In this document: piece after piece, positions 10,411 through 21,209 of the stretch | How the letters are laid out: each line of letters starts with the position of its first letter | How positions within the stretch are numbered: position 1 is the first letter of the stretch | Origin: Nitzschia sp. pyKryTriq1 | Taxonomy: Eukaryota; Bacillariophyta; Bacillariophyceae; Bacillariales; Bacillariaceae | Reading direction: 5' to 3' | NCBI GenBank assembly: GCA_956465555.1 | Contig: OY101127.1 | Coordinates: 372,001-436,000, forward strand | DNA length: 64,000 nucleotides | Position numbers and translations under genes: made by a program | Notes under the pieces: model-generated | Told to the model about the DNA's origin: nothing | Database searches by the model: none | What the model saw: only the letters and a program-made list of their open reading frames with translations

Positions 10411-10725
10411 GACTTGGTTATGTCTGTGTCTCTACTATACCAAGATTGGCACAATAAAGTGAGCTTTCCTCTGATCTTTTTCATCCGTTGTTGCTGTTGA
10501 TTTGGGTGCTTTTTTTTCGAACTCTACAAGTAAACTGGTAATACCGGTACCATTGTGTACGTGCTGTACCGGTACATCAGTGAGGAGTGAAGATTAATAA
10601 TATGGTCATCCCGTTCATCCATCCGTCATCAAAATGACTCTTTTGATTAACTGGACCATAGCGATAGTCAGGCATGACATGGAGGCAACCCTCCGGCCAT
10701 GTACACAGCGGGAGGGTTTCGGAAT

Positions 10726-10848
10726 AAGGGCGGGACAAGGATCGCTAAAAACAGTTCTTATATGCCTTGTCCCGGCGTTGTCCCGCCCCTCGAGATTTTT
10801 TGAGAGGCCATTTGGCACGTCAACACTGCGGACCCTTGTCCCGCCCTT
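10726..10848. repeat. 15-bp perfect inverted repeat, 93-bp spacer
   Basis: AAGGGCGGGACAAGG at 10726-10740 and its reverse complement at 10834-10848. A further partial copy of the TTGTCCCG core lies inside near 10765-10788. It could be a remnant of a small inverted-repeat element. Confidence 0.6.
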
Positions 10849-10944
10849 GGTTGACCCAACAGTAGAGTGGTGGGCCACAATCCGTGGAAACCAAGGATTG
10901 CGATTACTTAAAAAGGGCGGGTACATGGCAGCTTACGTCACAAT

Positions 10945-10977
10945 CCTTGGAAGCAACCTGACGGATTGCTTCCAAGG
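10945..10977. repeat. hairpin with 12-bp stem and 9-nt loop
   Basis: CCTTGGAAGCAA at 10945-10956 pairs perfectly with TTGCTTCCAAGG at 10966-10977. The neighbouring sequence repeats the CAATCC/GGATTG theme. Function unknown. Confidence 0.6.
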
Positions 10978-11558
10978 GTAAACTCGTGTCGGTCTTTTGG
11001 GGGCTGGCAAAGGCAAAATATCCGATCAAAAAACTCGTCTCGTAAACATTTGGACAAAGGCAGCACAGGCACTTGCATCCTTTTGTTCCAATTCCCCCGA
11101 CCAAGCGCCGCCACTACCTCTTGTTGTCCCGCCCTGATCGCAACTACAATGGATAGTGGATCAGCCGAGCGAGCAAGAAATTGAAAACCGACACAAATCG
11201 TGCAGAAGCGCACAGTCGTTGACTCGCTTGACTGCATCGAGGGGAGGTGGACGAAATCGGAAGGACAGGAGAACAGACTTCAACCGGTGCAAGACGATAA
11301 AAGTTGCGCTACCATAAAATTATATTCAGGTATGAATATTTTTGAATGATCGTTAAAAGTTGTTTATGTAAACATTGCAGGTACCATACCGGTACAGTAC
11401 TTGAACCTGTACGTGCCTGTTTGGCGCCCTGAAAATCGTGCGCACCGCTGCTATTGCTGCCGGTACCGGTAGAGAGGGTCCGCCTAATAACACCTTGCAC
11501 ATTTGCAATAAGAATTCTCATTGAAGCTACAGTACTGGTACTGGAATAGGGGTGGACC

Positions 11559-12677
11559 ATGGCAACTACTCGTACCAGGGCTATGATCTCCACTTCCTCT
11601 GCAAATCTGGACCGCCAGTTGCCAGCGTACTTGCAAATGGCGGAGCCCCCGATGACGAATAAACGATCCTCGTCGAGTCCTTCGCTGGACTGTCTGTCTT
11701 TACAATCGAGTTTGAAACGCGTCCGTTTATCGTGCAGTCCAGGTGAGTTGCGATTGCAGCGGGACTTGCGATTCCTCCCCACCATGGGATGGCGGCTGGC
11801 AGAGGAAAATCCCGGCAGCAGCATTGCTGCTGTATCCTGGGACGCGAATCCTCGATGGCTCTTTCAAGGACCTGTAGGAGGCACACCGGTCCACGCCGAG
11901 CTGCAGCTCCTGGATCCGCTCCGCCTCGTTCTTCGGATTCAACGATGTCGCCTGTGGATTCAGATTCCACGCATGTATCCGCATCGGCCTCCGGTCATAT
12001 CTCGCCTCGAAAACATGCCAATGGATCATATTATCATTGCCGAAGAACTTCCACTGCACTGCAACAGTAGCAGTAGTAGTGACATGCCGCAAGGACAAGA
12101 TACCGTTTCCTCCTCGCCGGAAGAATCGTCCATGAACATACAAGGCTCCACACTGATTTACAAGGAATGGTCACCGGTCAGACACTTGGGCGATTTGCTT
12201 GTCTTTCTTTTACATACTGCGGCCCGGCGGCCCCTTTCCAGGTCCTCTTCCATGACGACGTCCGCTTCGACAAGCTCAATGACAGCGACTTCTAGTTCCA
12301 TCAGGCGGACGCCTCTCACCTTCCCGCTCACGTCGGCAGCAACTTCCTCTTCGTCTTTGCCGGATGTCTCGTCGTCCGCCTCCACTGTACGGATGGGGCC
12401 AACAACTCCAAACAAGTACTTTTTCATGGAGGAGCACAAGATGGAAGACGTGGGCGGTGGCGGCTACGCCCAGCACCACTACCATGATGTGTCTACCAAT
12501 ATTAGTAAACCATGCACGATTAATACAGCGATGGCTCCCATACCGCCATTTGCTCCAAATCGATTTGACGCGGGGTATGGCAAATATAAAGACCCATTTG
12601 ATCTTCGATCATCCTCCTCGTCGGGCCGGTCTTCCGGGGGGATGGTAGACGGTTCTTGCAATGCAATGGAATTGTAG
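11559..12677 (+). CDS. UBC (E2)-fold protein lacking an obvious catalytic cysteine
   Basis: A 372-residue protein. After a Ser-rich lead of about 60 residues, LRLQRDLRFLP begins an E2-like fold. GPVGGTPVHAELQ matches the GP-x-GT-P stretch, LWIQIPRMYPHRPPVI matches the F-P-x-x-Y-P-x-x-P-P strand, and YKEWSPVRHLGDLLVFL matches the W-x-P helix. The HPN motif is absent, and no cysteine sits where the active one is expected; the only nearby one is in ELPLHCNSSS, in a long Ser-rich insert. It therefore resembles an inactive E2 variant or RWD-type domain that binds ubiquitin or partners, rather than a conjugating enzyme. The C-terminal 150 residues are low complexity. It ends 114 bp from the convergent RlmN gene. 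Confidence 0.6.
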   Translation: MATTRTRAMISTSSANLDRQLPAYLQMAEPPMTNKRSSSSPSLDCLSLQSSLKRVRLSCSPGELRLQRDLRFLPTMGWRLAEENPGSSIAAVSWDANPRWLFQGPVGGTPVHAELQLLDPLRLVLRIQRCRLWIQIPRMYPHRPPVISRLENMPMDHIIIAEELPLHCNSSSSSDMPQGQDTVSSSPEESSMNIQGSTLIYKEWSPVRHLGDLLVFLLHTAARRPLSRSSSMTTSASTSSMTATSSSIRRTPLTFPLTSAATSSSSLPDVSSSASTVRMGPTTPNKYFFMEEHKMEDVGGGGYAQHHYHDVSTNISKPCTINTAMAPIPPFAPNRFDAGYGKYKDPFDLRSSSSSGRSSGGMVDGSCNAMEL

Positions 12678-12791
12678 AAACCGCATCATACTAATCCCGG
12701 TGGTAACTCTGCAACTTAGACCAATATACTAGACTACTAATTTTCGCACTATAGACTAGATCTTCCAAAAAGTCCTCTCAACTAAGCTCTA

Positions 12792-14726
12792 CTAGCTAGG
12801 GCTATGGTCGTCTGGATGTGGCTTTTGGCCAACGACTGCATTTTCCGCAGTGATTACTGTACCCTTGACCAAAAAAAGCAGTCGGTCTACTTCAGACAAT
12901 TCCTCACTCGTCTGATATTCGTAATCTTGCCAGTTGAAGTCGTCTTCCATGTAGATGATTTCCTCAAAATCATGGTGCTCAAGTATCTGGTCGTCCGGGA
13001 GATTCGTCGATGTGGGATCGTCATCGTCGTTGACGACATGATCCACTGGTGTCACGACGACATTATCGGCAGTCTCGCTCGTTGTTCCTGGCACCAGTCT
13101 GCTAGTGACTTCGATCGCCGCCACCGCCGCCGCTGCTTCTTCTTCTTGGCGTTGTCGTTTCTCAATTTCCGAGGTGAGTTGACCACATCCCGCATTGATA
13201 TCGATACCTCGTCGTACTCGAGGTGTACAAGCCACTTTGTACTGTTGTTCCAAAATTTGACAAAAAACATTGACGCGATTACGACCGGACGGAGTACCTC
13301 CATAGCCTCCCGTCGGGTTCAATGGAATCACATTCACATGAATCATGTCTTTGCGAAGCCATTGATGGATCAATTTTCCTAGGTCATGTGCCGTCTCGGG
13401 AGTATCATTCTCGCCTTCAATCAAGGCCCATTCCAAGGTTATGCGTCGACCTGTCGTTTGAATATAGCTTTGCAACGTCTGCATCAACTCTTTCAATCCT
13501 CCATTTCGTTTATTAGCAGGAAGCAAGGCGGTGCGTTCGTCGTCTGTGGCACAATGTAAACTGACGGCCAATCGGACTTGGGGGAGATCGATAGCCAGTT
13601 TGGAAATATTGTTCACAATACCCACAGTTGAAACGGTAATTTTGCGATGACCAATGCCCAATTCGTCGTGGATGCGCTCAATAGCCGTTTTGACGTTGCG
13701 ATAATTGGCGAGCGGTTCTCCCACTGTCAGAGGCAAGATAATAAGATCAGACGTGCACAGGTCAGAATATTTCCAATCGCCGAAAGAAGTCTGAAGTGTT
13801 TCTTCGTAGCACTTACTCCCCATAAACACAATATTCGAAAGACGTGTCGACCTTCCATGGTTCCTGGTAGGAGCACTGCTACCCCCGTTTTTCTTTTTCT
13901 TTCCTTTTGATTCTTCCTCCTGTTCTTTTCTTTCTCGCTTGTCCTGTGCCGCCAATTCCGACGCAAACCTGGACACCTGCTCCAAAATTTCATCAGGTGT
14001 CAGTTGCCGACTGAAGCCCATTTGCCCCGTAGCACAAAATACACACCCTTGCGCACAACCCGCCTGACTACTAATGCACGCCGTGTATCTTCCATCTTGA
14101 TAGGGCATCAATACCGATTCAATCAATTGGCCATCGGACAACCGGTAGGCTCGTTTGATCGTCCCATCCTTCGACACCAACTCAGTATCCAGTTGAAGTG
14201 ATCCCATCGTAGCATGCTCTTTTAATTGGGCCTTGAGATCTTTGGGAATATTTTTCATTTCATCAACATTGGTGACACCTTGTACACGGACCCAGTTCCA
14301 AATTTGTTGGGCCCGGTATTTGGGATGACCCCAACTTTTGAGAATGACTTCCAATTCTTCTACTGGAACGGTGTGCAAATTGATCATTTTGGTGGGGGCT
14401 GTCGTCATCGTCGTCATTGAATCATCGAGTGAAACCTTTTTGGTGCTCATACATAAACTTGATGAGGAAGCAGTTCTGGACGATGATGGTTCCAGCAACA
14501 GAGTTCTCGCACTGGTGACATGACCGCGTGAAAAGGAAGCGGACAACGGTCGCACCGGTTCCGTGTATCGAGAGGCTAAGTAGTCCGTTCTGGCGAATCT
14601 TCTTGACGATGTCCAAGCATAACATGGCCGTATGAAAGATAATTGTTGCTGCCACCTACCCATCATTTCCACAAGTAACAGTGCGGGGAGCGTAATAGTA
14701 TTGAAAAGGGAGAAGATCGATTTCAT
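12792..14726 (-). CDS. rlmN: RlmN-type radical SAM rRNA/tRNA adenine C2-methyltransferase, two exons
   Basis: The unspliced frame is 644 codons. The radical SAM cluster motif CAQGCVFC is at about residues 224-231 and binds the 4Fe-4S cluster; the late DINAGCGQL holds the methyl-carrying cysteine used by RlmN/Cfr enzymes. The expected FMGMGEPLANY is interrupted in the open frame. Removing 13724-13816 (93 bp, GTAAGT to CAG) restores it exactly, giving 613 residues in exons 14726-13817 and 13723-12792. The intron is a multiple of three and has no stop, so an ORF caller reads straight through it. A Lys-rich insert precedes that site and an acidic tail follows the domain. The hydrophobic N-terminus and CYAWTSSRRF suggest organelle import, plastid or mitochondrion, where bacterial-type 23S rRNA would be the substrate. 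Confidence 0.88.
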   Translation of the reverse strand: MKSIFSLFNTITLPALLLVEMMGRWQQQLSFIRPCYAWTSSRRFARTDYLASRYTEPVRPLSASFSRGHVTSARTLLLEPSSSRTASSSSLCMSTKKVSLDDSMTTMTTAPTKMINLHTVPVEELEVILKSWGHPKYRAQQIWNWVRVQGVTNVDEMKNIPKDLKAQLKEHATMGSLQLDTELVSKDGTIKRAYRLSDGQLIESVLMPYQDGRYTACISSQAGCAQGCVFCATGQMGFSRQLTPDEILEQVSRFASELAAQDKRERKEQEEESKGKKKKNGGSSAPTRNHGRSTRLSNIVFMGSKCYEETLQTSFGDWKYSDLCTSDLIILPLTVGEPLANYRNVKTAIERIHDELGIGHRKITVSTVGIVNNISKLAIDLPQVRLAVSLHCATDDERTALLPANKRNGGLKELMQTLQSYIQTTGRRITLEWALIEGENDTPETAHDLGKLIHQWLRKDMIHVNVIPLNPTGGYGGTPSGRNRVNVFCQILEQQYKVACTPRVRRGIDINAGCGQLTSEIEKRQRQEEEAAAAVAAIEVTSRLVPGTTSETADNVVVTPVDHVVNDDDDPTSTNLPDDQILEHHDFEEIIYMEDDFNWQDYEYQTSEELSEVDRLLFLVKGTVITAENAVVGQKPHPDDHSPS

Positions 14727-15836
14727 CCCAATGGAAACTCAGGCAAAGAATGGAGAACGGAGAAGGTGCAGCAGTTTTTAGCAAAGATCAAAGATGCTTC
14801 TTTGCAGTTGGATGTTGGCTCGTACGAGTGCAACGCCAGCTTCAGTCCAAGTTATACTTCAACTTCAAAGGTACAAGTACCGAATAGAGATTTTTTGGAA
14901 AGCAGGGTTGTCCTGCATGAGAGGTCGATGTGTGCGATATTGAGATGATTTGTGATGCTGGGTGCGATTTGACGATGATGGGTGGTGAGACCATCACTCT
15001 TTAGCTATTTATCGGCTGACGTACAGAATGCTTTTAGGGTCCTGTTGGGGGATTATTTTGGGGACCAGTTTTTGCGCTATCCAGCACGTCCCCCCTTTTG
15101 GATAACGCGCCATTCTGGACGTCGGCCGCGAATACGTAAACGTATTCCCCGGCGCCGCGCATGGAAAAGCATTCACCGTACAATACAACTAACATCGGTG
15201 GATCGGATGTTGGTCGGAGCGGAGGTGTTGCTTTTCAAACTGCCCGGTAGAAATAATAAAGCTGCAAGCTACTGTAGCAAGTAGCGTGAGAAACAACACA
15301 TTTCGACACGGTACATGTACAAGTACTGTACAAACAGTTCCATGAGTGGTACCCTCTATGAACCCGCTATTTTATTCTTTGTGCGTTACATGACGGTTAT
15401 CGACTCCCTCCAGCAGACTGTGTTTTCATTGGACGAGAAGAGATTTACGAAGGTCGGGCATCCAGTAGATTATTTCCTTCGGTACCTCCTCTCCTCGACA
15501 TCTTGTTCTAATGCTCTGTAAGCGCAGAGGAAGCGTGTGAATTGATATTGCTTTTTAAGGATGAGCTACGAATTAATTGTGACATCTATTAATATACATT
15601 CTGTATTGCTTGATTCTTCTCGCTTCTCGCAGAGGGTCATTCCGGAGGTCGAAGTGTCTTCATAGACCGCCTCGAGATGTTTATACAAGATCTTCTCCAT
15701 TCAGTGCGCGTCATGCGCGTCACGTCATTCTCGGAGATCATATATTCTCACAAGGGGCAGATCGGCGCGTAAGGGTCGGCCTTAGATACCGCTACCTACA
15801 GTACATATCATCTTTCTGCTACCGACCACAAGAAGT
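14727..15836. other. intergenic, no gene seen
   Basis: 1.1 kb between the RlmN and methyltransferase starts, so it probably contains both promoters. It holds a 16-bp piece (15012-15027) shared with direct repeats near 49.7 and 52.8 kb, and a 39-bp sequence (15714-15752) shared with 47049-47087. Short frames inside it show no protein-like features. Confidence 0.5.
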
Positions 15837-16766
15837 ATGGAATCTCCCCCCAATCCCATTGATTCGCCATCTCCATTTCCAAGGATGCTCAAAGTATTGT
15901 CAATTGGTGTTATACTATTAGTCAGCCAATTCTCCAGCGTTAAAGGCTACGGGCCGTCGCCGCCGATGAATCATCACGTCCACGAAAGTCCTCGGCGGAG
16001 ATTCCTGCATCAATTTTTGGCCCTTGGCACAATCGTCGCTGTTCCGTGGCTACATCCAAGGGCCTCGGAAGCTCTCTCGCCCGAAGAAGCGGCAACCGCA
16101 TACAATTCCTACGCCTCCAACTATGACGACTTGGACGGTGGCAAGGCGTCCACCCTGTTGGGCATCGATCAAGCCCGCGCCTCGCTATTTTCCAAGGCTA
16201 CTGGTCGAGTTCTCGAAATTGGCGCCGGCACAGGCCTCAACTTGAGCAAGTACGATCCCTCTAAACTCACATCACTCGTCTTGCTTGACATTTCGCAAGG
16301 TATGCTCGATCAAGCTAACAAACGGTTCCGGGACGATTCAACATTCGGAGGAGGCGCATGGGATCGTGTCTCGGTGGAGTTTGTACAAGCCGATGCGACT
16401 TCACAGTTGGTGTCAACTTTTGGAGCATCCTCATTTGATACTGTCGTTGATAGTTTCTCTCTGTGTGTCATGGGCAATGAAGGGGCCTCACGATGTTTGG
16501 ATCAGATACGACAGATTGTCAAGCCTGCAAATTGCCATGGGAAAATTTTGCTTCTGGAAAATTCTCGATCATCGAACCCACTACTTGGGAAATACCAAGA
16601 TGCTACGGCCACTGCCGCGGCGTCGGCGGGTGGTAAAGGATGCGTCTACAACCAGGATGTTAGAGCCATGCTTGAGGCTACCATGGGTTTGACGGTCGAG
16701 CGCGAGGAGGCCTTTGCGGCCGGTTTGTTTCGGTCCTTTCAATGCTCGGCGGTGCAATCCCAATGA
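15837..16766 (+). CDS. SAM-dependent class I methyltransferase with plastid/thylakoid-like leader
   Basis: A 309-residue frame; the ATG at 15885 gives 293 residues and places a signal peptide (MLKVLSIGVILLVSQFSSV) at the very start, so it may be the true start. After it comes KGYGPSP, then a twin-arginine-like segment PRRRFLHQFLALGTIVAVPW ending ASEA. This is the order expected for a protein crossing the ER and plastid membranes and then entering the thylakoid by the Tat route. The catalytic domain has the Rossmann motif I VLEIGAGTGLNLSKY, an acidic strand end VLLDIS and FVQADA, fitting a UbiE/METTL7-like small-molecule methyltransferase. The substrate is unknown; quinone or lipid are family-based guesses only. 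Its stop is 61 bp from the convergent EFL1 stop. Confidence 0.75.
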   Translation: MESPPNPIDSPSPFPRMLKVLSIGVILLVSQFSSVKGYGPSPPMNHHVHESPRRRFLHQFLALGTIVAVPWLHPRASEALSPEEAATAYNSYASNYDDLDGGKASTLLGIDQARASLFSKATGRVLEIGAGTGLNLSKYDPSKLTSLVLLDISQGMLDQANKRFRDDSTFGGGAWDRVSVEFVQADATSQLVSTFGASSFDTVVDSFSLCVMGNEGASRCLDQIRQIVKPANCHGKILLLENSRSSNPLLGKYQDATATAAASAGGKGCVYNQDVRAMLEATMGLTVEREEAFAAGLFRSFQCSAVQSQ

Positions 16767-16827
16767 AACCGCACCGCTATGCATGGACTGCAAACAATGG
16801 CGTTTGAACCAGAAATGGCTATTATTA

Positions 16828-19800
16828 TTATCGTTTCATGGTCCGCTGTTTCTCTGCTGCAACCACGGTGCGACTGGAGTCGACCAAAAGTCCCTTACGT
16901 TCCCTCACTTTTCGGATGTACTTCAAGGCGGTATTGTCCATCCCGGTCGATACATCCCCATTCTGCAAAATCTCACCAAAGTCTTCTCGTTCCTCCAACG
17001 AAGTCGGGATCCAAAACGGATCCTGTTCGAGACGTTCCCAATGACTAAACACCAACTCGGGGGCTGTCACTTCTCCGCTGGATTGACGAAAAAGTTCGGG
17101 TGCCAAGCCAAAGGATTCCGCATGAGGGATCGTAGCTGTAATCATTAAGAGATCAGTACCTTCGACCATCGAGTCCTCTACTACTTTTCCACGGCGTTTT
17201 GATAGCACCCCGTAGAGAGAACCGATCCCGGTCAACGAAGAATGCAAGGTCAACTTCAAATGACTTTCCACGAGTCGACTTGGTCTCGTTCTTTCAACAT
17301 CACAAAGCGGAGACAAGAGTGAGAAAAAAGGCTCGAATTTCGATGATAATGTAGTCGCCGTGAGAAACTTACAACAGAGAGCAGCGAATGCCGGAGCGAA
17401 GTGCGGAGACGACCATGCCACCGCTAAGGGGTTTGGCGCAACTGTAACCAGCGGCGGCCTCTATTGATGATTGAACTGCCACCTCGACTCCTTCCAAAAC
17501 TACCAAGATACCTCGAAGTGGTTCTTCGCAGATGGGACCGGCCCGCAAAGCCATTCGGAAACCTGCAGCCAATGATCCTCTCATCTGGCTCTTCCAGATG
17601 GCCACAGCACCTTCATTGGCCAAAGTTGTCGCGGTTTCGCTCGATCTTGCCTCCTTCTTGGAAAATCCAAGACTCTGAATTTTCTCTTTCACAGCCACAT
17701 ATTCTTCCACGCCACTTTCAATGGCGTGACCAGCGTCTTCTTCATCCTCACCATTATCCTCGCTACTTGTTTTCGAAGGGACATGAATTTCACCGTTGGA
17801 AGACTCCACGCCACGAATAGTTACCCCCTCTTGTAGTGTTATGGTTTCCATCATTGCACTCCCTTCTTCATCCATCGAGCACAACGATTCAAGCAAGATG
17901 CTCAAGATGGCTTCAGATGAATTTTCTTCCATGCCAAGCGCTTTGGCTAGCTGAAGAAGCTCCTCTTCGCAACCCTCCACCAGTTTCTTTTCCTTGAGCG
18001 CCTGAAATACTGTATCTTTCAATGGCACGGTTCGGATACTAATGGCCCCTAGGCGTCCAGTGATAATGGTCCGACAACGACCTCGATGAGCATACTCCAG
18101 ACCCTCTTCCTCATTGTACGGAGGGATTTTGGTCTGTCGCAGTGGGACGGCCGCGGCACTTGCCGCCGCAAAGGCTCCAAAATCCGATGTTTCGTGTTCG
18201 AACCACTCCGTCGTTTCTCCAAACTCTACAATCGGATCAGATATTCGCAATTCCATTGACTCCTTTCCACAATACACGCGTTTCAGATCCAGAATGGACT
18301 GTTCCAAATGCAACTCTCCCAGACAGGCGAGCAAACGTTCTCCCTTGGCTGTGGCGGTAACCTCCACGGCTCCATCGGCCAAACTAAGCTTGATGAGACC
18401 ACGTTCCAGAATTGGAGTATCGGCAGGATCCACAGATTCTACGTTCACTTTGACCAATGGTCGAACACCTCGGTCAAAGCCTTGAAGAGGTCTTCCATCT
18501 GGCGAGCTGCATAACGTCGCTGTCTTCAACTGCACATCTTCCAAGTTTTGAATCGCACAAAGGTGCCCTGCAGGAACCTCATTGACCAACACAAAGCTCG
18601 ATCCCATTAACAAATACAATCGAACAGTCCGTTTGGGAGCTATCTGACCAGGAAGATGCTTTGGACCCAATACAAAATAGTTGTCTCCCGTTCGTAGTCG
18701 TCCACTTAATACTCTCGCCAATCCCAAAATGACACTCTCTGATGGTGAAGCAGTATCATCAGCAAGCTGCGGATCCCGAATATGAGACCGGTCCGTAGCC
18801 ATAAACTTGCAAATATGTGCAACGCCGGGTGCTGTGGGTGAAATATCACAGTGTTGAACAGCCATTTGAATGGGAAGAAAGGATTCGGGATGGGGTAGTC
18901 TAAACGCCAGAGCGCGTGGTCTCACCTTGCTGGATGCTTGACTGGGGGAGGGACAAATATCGTACACAGTATCCAAGACAATCTCACTCAATGGTCGATA
19001 TCTTCTCAGTATTGACCGCAGCACTGCATCCTCGGAAGAAGCCCCTGTTCGTTTCAATATTTCTTGTAAGGCTTCGGTTGTCGAAGGTGGGACCTGATTG
19101 GCGGTAGCTCCCTGTTGAAGTGTTGTCAGCACCTGATCCATTCCAGGTGTAGTGGCAGTGATTTTGGATTGGAAGGTTTTGCCATTGGTCGGCTGCTGGC
19201 TGTTCAATATTCTTCCATCGGCAAAGAGAGAAGATCCAACCCCCGACGATGCCGAGGCACTGGCGATGCCTTCGTAGAGCTCCCATAGTGCCTTCAAACC
19301 GAATTCCGCAAACATTGGCTCGTCCGAATGGTCTGGCTTCCACTTTAGAACCTTGGAATTGTCGGGCTTGAATTTGAAATCGCCAAATAAGTATTGTTTC
19401 AAGAGCATGGGCTTGATGGGAAGCATTTTTTGTCGAAACAACGATCTTGACAAGGACGGGACTGAAAAGCCCCACCCGTACAAGGCACTAGCAAAGATAA
19501 CATTTCCCTTGGCAGGTTCAAAGGTCCATTGTTGAAGTTCCGTCTCATCTGGTTCGGTTTGGGTTGTCGAGGGTTCGAAAGCTTGTTCGGCATGCGCACG
19601 ACTCGAGGTTAACATGGCTGAACACGTCGCATTGACCGACTCGATCAAGGATCGCAAGCGCAAGTAGGCCTCGGTCGGTGACAAGCACAAATTCGTACAC
19701 AAACGATCCACCTTGTTGATGACCAAAATAGGAACTAGTTGGTGATGATGCGCCTCTCGCACCACTTGATGTGTTCGGGCGCACATTCCTTCGACGGCAT

Positions 19801-20149
19801 CGACCACCAACAGACACCCGTCGCAACACTGCAAGCTCGAGGAGACTTCAGTCGAAAAATCCATATGCCCCGGAGAATCCAACAAATGCACAACCACGTT
19901 GGTCGGTTCGTTATTTTTGGGCGAGCGGTAGACGTGTCGCAATCCAATGGCGCTGGCCCGCATGGTGATGCCTCGCCGTTGCTCTTCTTCGAGGGAATCC
20001 AAGTAGCGAAGAGTCCCCGCCTGACGCTCGGAAATGATCCCGTTGGCTTCAATCAAACTGTCGGCCAGCGTAGTTTTTCCATGATCTACGTGGGCACATA
20101 TTGTCACCAGTCGCGTCTGTTCGGGCGGCAGAAATACGGACGAGGCCAT
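16828..20149 (-). CDS. EFL1: EFL1 / Ria1-like ribosome-maturation GTPase, two exons
   Basis: An EF-2-like GTPase that in yeast and animals acts with SBDS to release eIF6/Tif6 from pre-60S subunits in the cytoplasm. The first exon (20149-17373) begins MASSVFLPPEQTRLVTICAHVDHGKTT-like G1, RRGITM in switch I, DSPGHMDF as G3 and NKVDRL as G4. The long insertion after domain 1 is typical of EFL1. The frame stops just after a GTAAGT donor. Removing 17291-17372 (82 bp) joins it to 17290-16828, which encodes the C-terminal EFL1 block YGVLSKRRGK, EGTDLLMITATIPHAESFG, LVFSHWERLEQDPFW and AEKQRT. The spliced product is 1,079 residues, the usual length. A second acceptor 6 bp downstream is possible. Confidence 0.93.
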
Positions 20150-20608
20150 GGTGATGGGTGGGACAACTTCAAAAAATATAATGATTCTGATTCAAGCAGC
20201 AGCATGAATTTTTCAAGGGTCAGCAGGTTTGAGGTTTATCCCCCCCCGTCCTTAAAAATGGTGACGCACCGGCGCGTCACCAACACCTCTTTTTCAGTCC
20301 TACCACCAATTAGAGTGGACTTGAATCATTTCGTGGCTTGACATTTTGGCATCGAGAATTTCGGGCTTTTTAACACGGTGTATCGCGAGGAAACACAAAT
20401 CTTTTTATTTTTCCGTCAAAATTGACTCGTTTTAGATGAAAAATATATGGAAATGTTCAGCTTTTCGAGATCTGTCCAAAACCGTCGAGAAAACTGTTTC
20501 GTGGTGCACGCGTGGGCGGGAAAATTGGGCGGGAAAATTGCTGCTAGTACCGCGTATGGGACTCCTTGCGGGTACACTCCAACACCCTCTGCCTACCGGT
20601 AGAGAGCA

Positions 20609-20770
20609 ATGGACGACAATGACTTCCGCTTTCTAGCTCTACCTGGTGGGGATGTTGCGGCTCCAAATAATCCTGATACTGTCACTCCAAATGATGCTCT
20701 TCTTGCTCTTCTCGCTCCGAATGAAGGGCTTCTCGCTCCGAATGATGCTAGACCAGGATTGTACTACTAG
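20609..20770 (+). other. 53-codon ORF of unknown status
   Basis: ATG at 20609 opens MDDNDFRFLALPGGDV and continues with Ala/Pro/Asn-rich near-repeats (LLAPNEG, LLAPNDA) to a TAG. It ends where dispersed repeat copy B begins, so it may be a mobile-element remnant rather than a gene. I do not recognise it. Confidence 0.3.
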
Positions 20771-21010
20771 TAATTGTGGCTCCCAACTGTCCAAATCTTG
20801 ATCCCACGAGATTGTCTGTTATGATCACTATCCGTTGCAATTAGAGAATCTCATTCGTGGGGTAGTAATATAGAATCTTCAGGTATAGAAAACATCGTCT
20901 CCGCCGGCGCCTCGCTTCCAACAAGATAGCTTTCATTCCGATTGGATCGCAGACTCGTTCGATTGGATTTCCATTTGGGACTGTTTCTGTACATCGCGAA
21001 TTCACGACAA
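20769..21010. repeat. dispersed repeat, copy B
   Basis: Aligns along its length with 6618-6866 with small indels. It lies about 200 bp upstream of the glycerol-3-phosphate dehydrogenase start. Family and ends are unknown. Confidence 0.55.
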
Positions 21011-21209
21011 AGAAGAATGCGCCGTCGACAATCGCGTATTTTATCGCCTATTGCCTATTTTCATGTTTTGTACCGGAACCGGTACTCATACTTTCTCCCA
21101 ACCTCCTTTCTTCTCCTGCTAGAAGTAAGTACTGCAACATACGAGTACTCTGGTATGCCACAGTGAATGAACAGCATACTGTAGGCTACTTTACCTGGCA
21201 GTAGGAAAG

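Larger units (their letters stand above)
10411..11558. other. gene-free region with inverted repeats and ACCGGTA palindromes
   Basis: 1.15 kb between the divergent starts of the glycosyltransferase-like gene and the E2-fold gene. It holds four of the recurrent ACCGGTA-type palindromes (near 10542, 10567, 11388 and 11460) and the inverted repeats listed separately. It probably contains both promoters. No credible ORF. Confidence 0.5.

Noticed and set aside
12804-13382. 192-codon plus-strand ORF
   Set aside because: It lies wholly antisense to the RlmN C-terminal exon and shows no protein features.
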